Notes under the pieces: model-generated | What the model was told of the DNA's origin: nothing | Databases searched by the model: none | What the model saw: only the letters and a program-made list of their open reading frames with translations | Program-made: the position numbers and the translations under genes | Source of the DNA: Candidatus Sulfotelmatobacter sp. | Lineage (GTDB): Bacteria; Acidobacteriota; Terriglobia; Terriglobales; Acidobacteriaceae | NCBI GenBank assembly: GCA_030037575.1 | Contig: JASHRB010000387.1 | Span: 1 to 6,096, forward strand | Length of the DNA: 6,096 nucleotides | Direction: 5' to 3' | Part shown: one piece after another, positions 5,681 to 6,096 of the stretch | How the letters are laid out: each line of letters starts with the position of its first letter | Numbering within the stretch: position 1 is the stretch's first letter

Positions 5681-6096
5681 TCAGGATTCCAGAGGTCTCA
5701 GTTTGCTAACCTTTGCAAGTATCTTTTCTGGCAGGCCGTCAATCAAGGGTGAGGGTCTGAGCCGAAGTACAGGGCGATTTTGGGGTCGAGTGAGCTCGCC
5801 GGGTAACATGAATAACTTGTATCGCAGCTTGGGTAGCCTGAGAGTTTGCCAAGACTCGTCCAGGCAGGTTCGCTGAAAAGCCGTGACCAAGTTATAGGCC
5901 AAGCGAACGATTTCCAAGAACAGAGCGTTGGCGGCGAAGGATGCGGTGGGAATCTTGCGCATCGCGAAGTCTTCGCGCAGTTCGCGAATCCGTGGTTCCA
6001 TGCCGGCGCGGCCATCGTAAAAATGCCAGATCCCGATGGGGGTGAGCGACAAGGTGGTGACCCAGGCCCGATAGATGTAGCGTCCCATGGCGAACA
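5681..6096 (-). CDS. IS1380-family transposase, C-terminal part
   Basis: This DDE transposase catalyses excision and insertion of its element. The last 138 codons are visible; the frame is open to the right edge, so the start and the first two acidic residues lie outside the window. The Y-(2)-R-(3)-E-(6)-K/R signature of the IS4-like superfamily is present as YDGRAGMEPRIRELR, with the catalytic Glu encoded at 5998-5996. It is followed by the family-typical stretch DFAMRKIPTASFAANALFLE and LAYNLVTAF, and the tail ends at TGA 5683-5681. No frameshift or internal stop is seen in this part, so the element could still be active. It is transcribed toward the sigma/anti-sigma operon, so read-through would be antisense to it. 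Confidence 0.92.
   Translation of the reverse strand, partial: FAMGRYIYRAWVTTLSLTPIGIWHFYDGRAGMEPRIRELREDFAMRKIPTASFAANALFLEIVRLAYNLVTAFQRTCLDESWQTLRLPKLRYKLFMLPGELTRPQNRPVLRLRPSPLIDGLPEKILAKVSKLRPLES

Larger units (their letters stand above)
5550..6096 (-). mobile_element. IS1380-family insertion sequence, transposase-3' end portion
   Basis: The element begins exactly at 5550 with a family-type terminal repeat and continues off the right edge. It carries a - strand transposase whose stop codon is 131 bp from this end. Only the end distal to the transposase start is inside the window, so the other inverted repeat and the second target-site copy cannot be seen. The last four bases before the element are TTAA (5546-5549), a plausible AT-rich target duplication for this family. 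Confidence 0.85.

Overview
The window reads as a piece of an Acidobacteriota chromosome (Terriglobia/Koribacter-like). This rests on the moderately high GC content, the protein flavour of the TPR lytic transglycosylase and GAF proteins, and the small ECF sigma/zinc anti-sigma pair. It is an inference from recalled family resemblance, not from a search.

Layout, left to right. (1) The 3' end of lspA (signal peptidase II) runs off the left edge on the + strand, with both catalytic aspartates visible. (2) About 460 bp follow with no gene I can support. (3) Two genes lie on the - strand and are read right to left: a 383-residue GAF-domain protein with a conserved-looking C-terminal module (4366 to 3215), then a large membrane-anchored soluble lytic transglycosylase with TPR repeats (best start GTG at 3108, end 730). 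They are separated by 106 bp and probably co-transcribed from a promoter with a perfect TATAAT box at 4446-4441. (4) A 278 bp divergent intergenic region separates them from (5) a + strand ECF sigma factor (4645-5295). Its stop codon overlaps the GTG start of a small soluble zinc-finger (ZAS) anti-sigma factor (5292-5549), a classic translationally coupled pair. (6) Immediately after the anti-sigma stop codon, with no spacer, is the terminal inverted repeat of an IS1380-family element. Its transposase is on the - strand and runs off the right edge.

Functionally the window is mostly cell-envelope and regulatory: lipoprotein signal-peptide removal, peptidoglycan cleavage, a probable sensory or scaffold protein, and a sigma/anti-sigma switch that may respond to thiol or zinc status. 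The most notable observations are the precise IS1380 insertion at the anti-sigma stop codon, the RsrA-like zinc-ligand spacing in a membrane-free anti-sigma, and the uncharacterised C-terminal module of the GAF protein. I see no CRISPR array, defence island or wholly new system.
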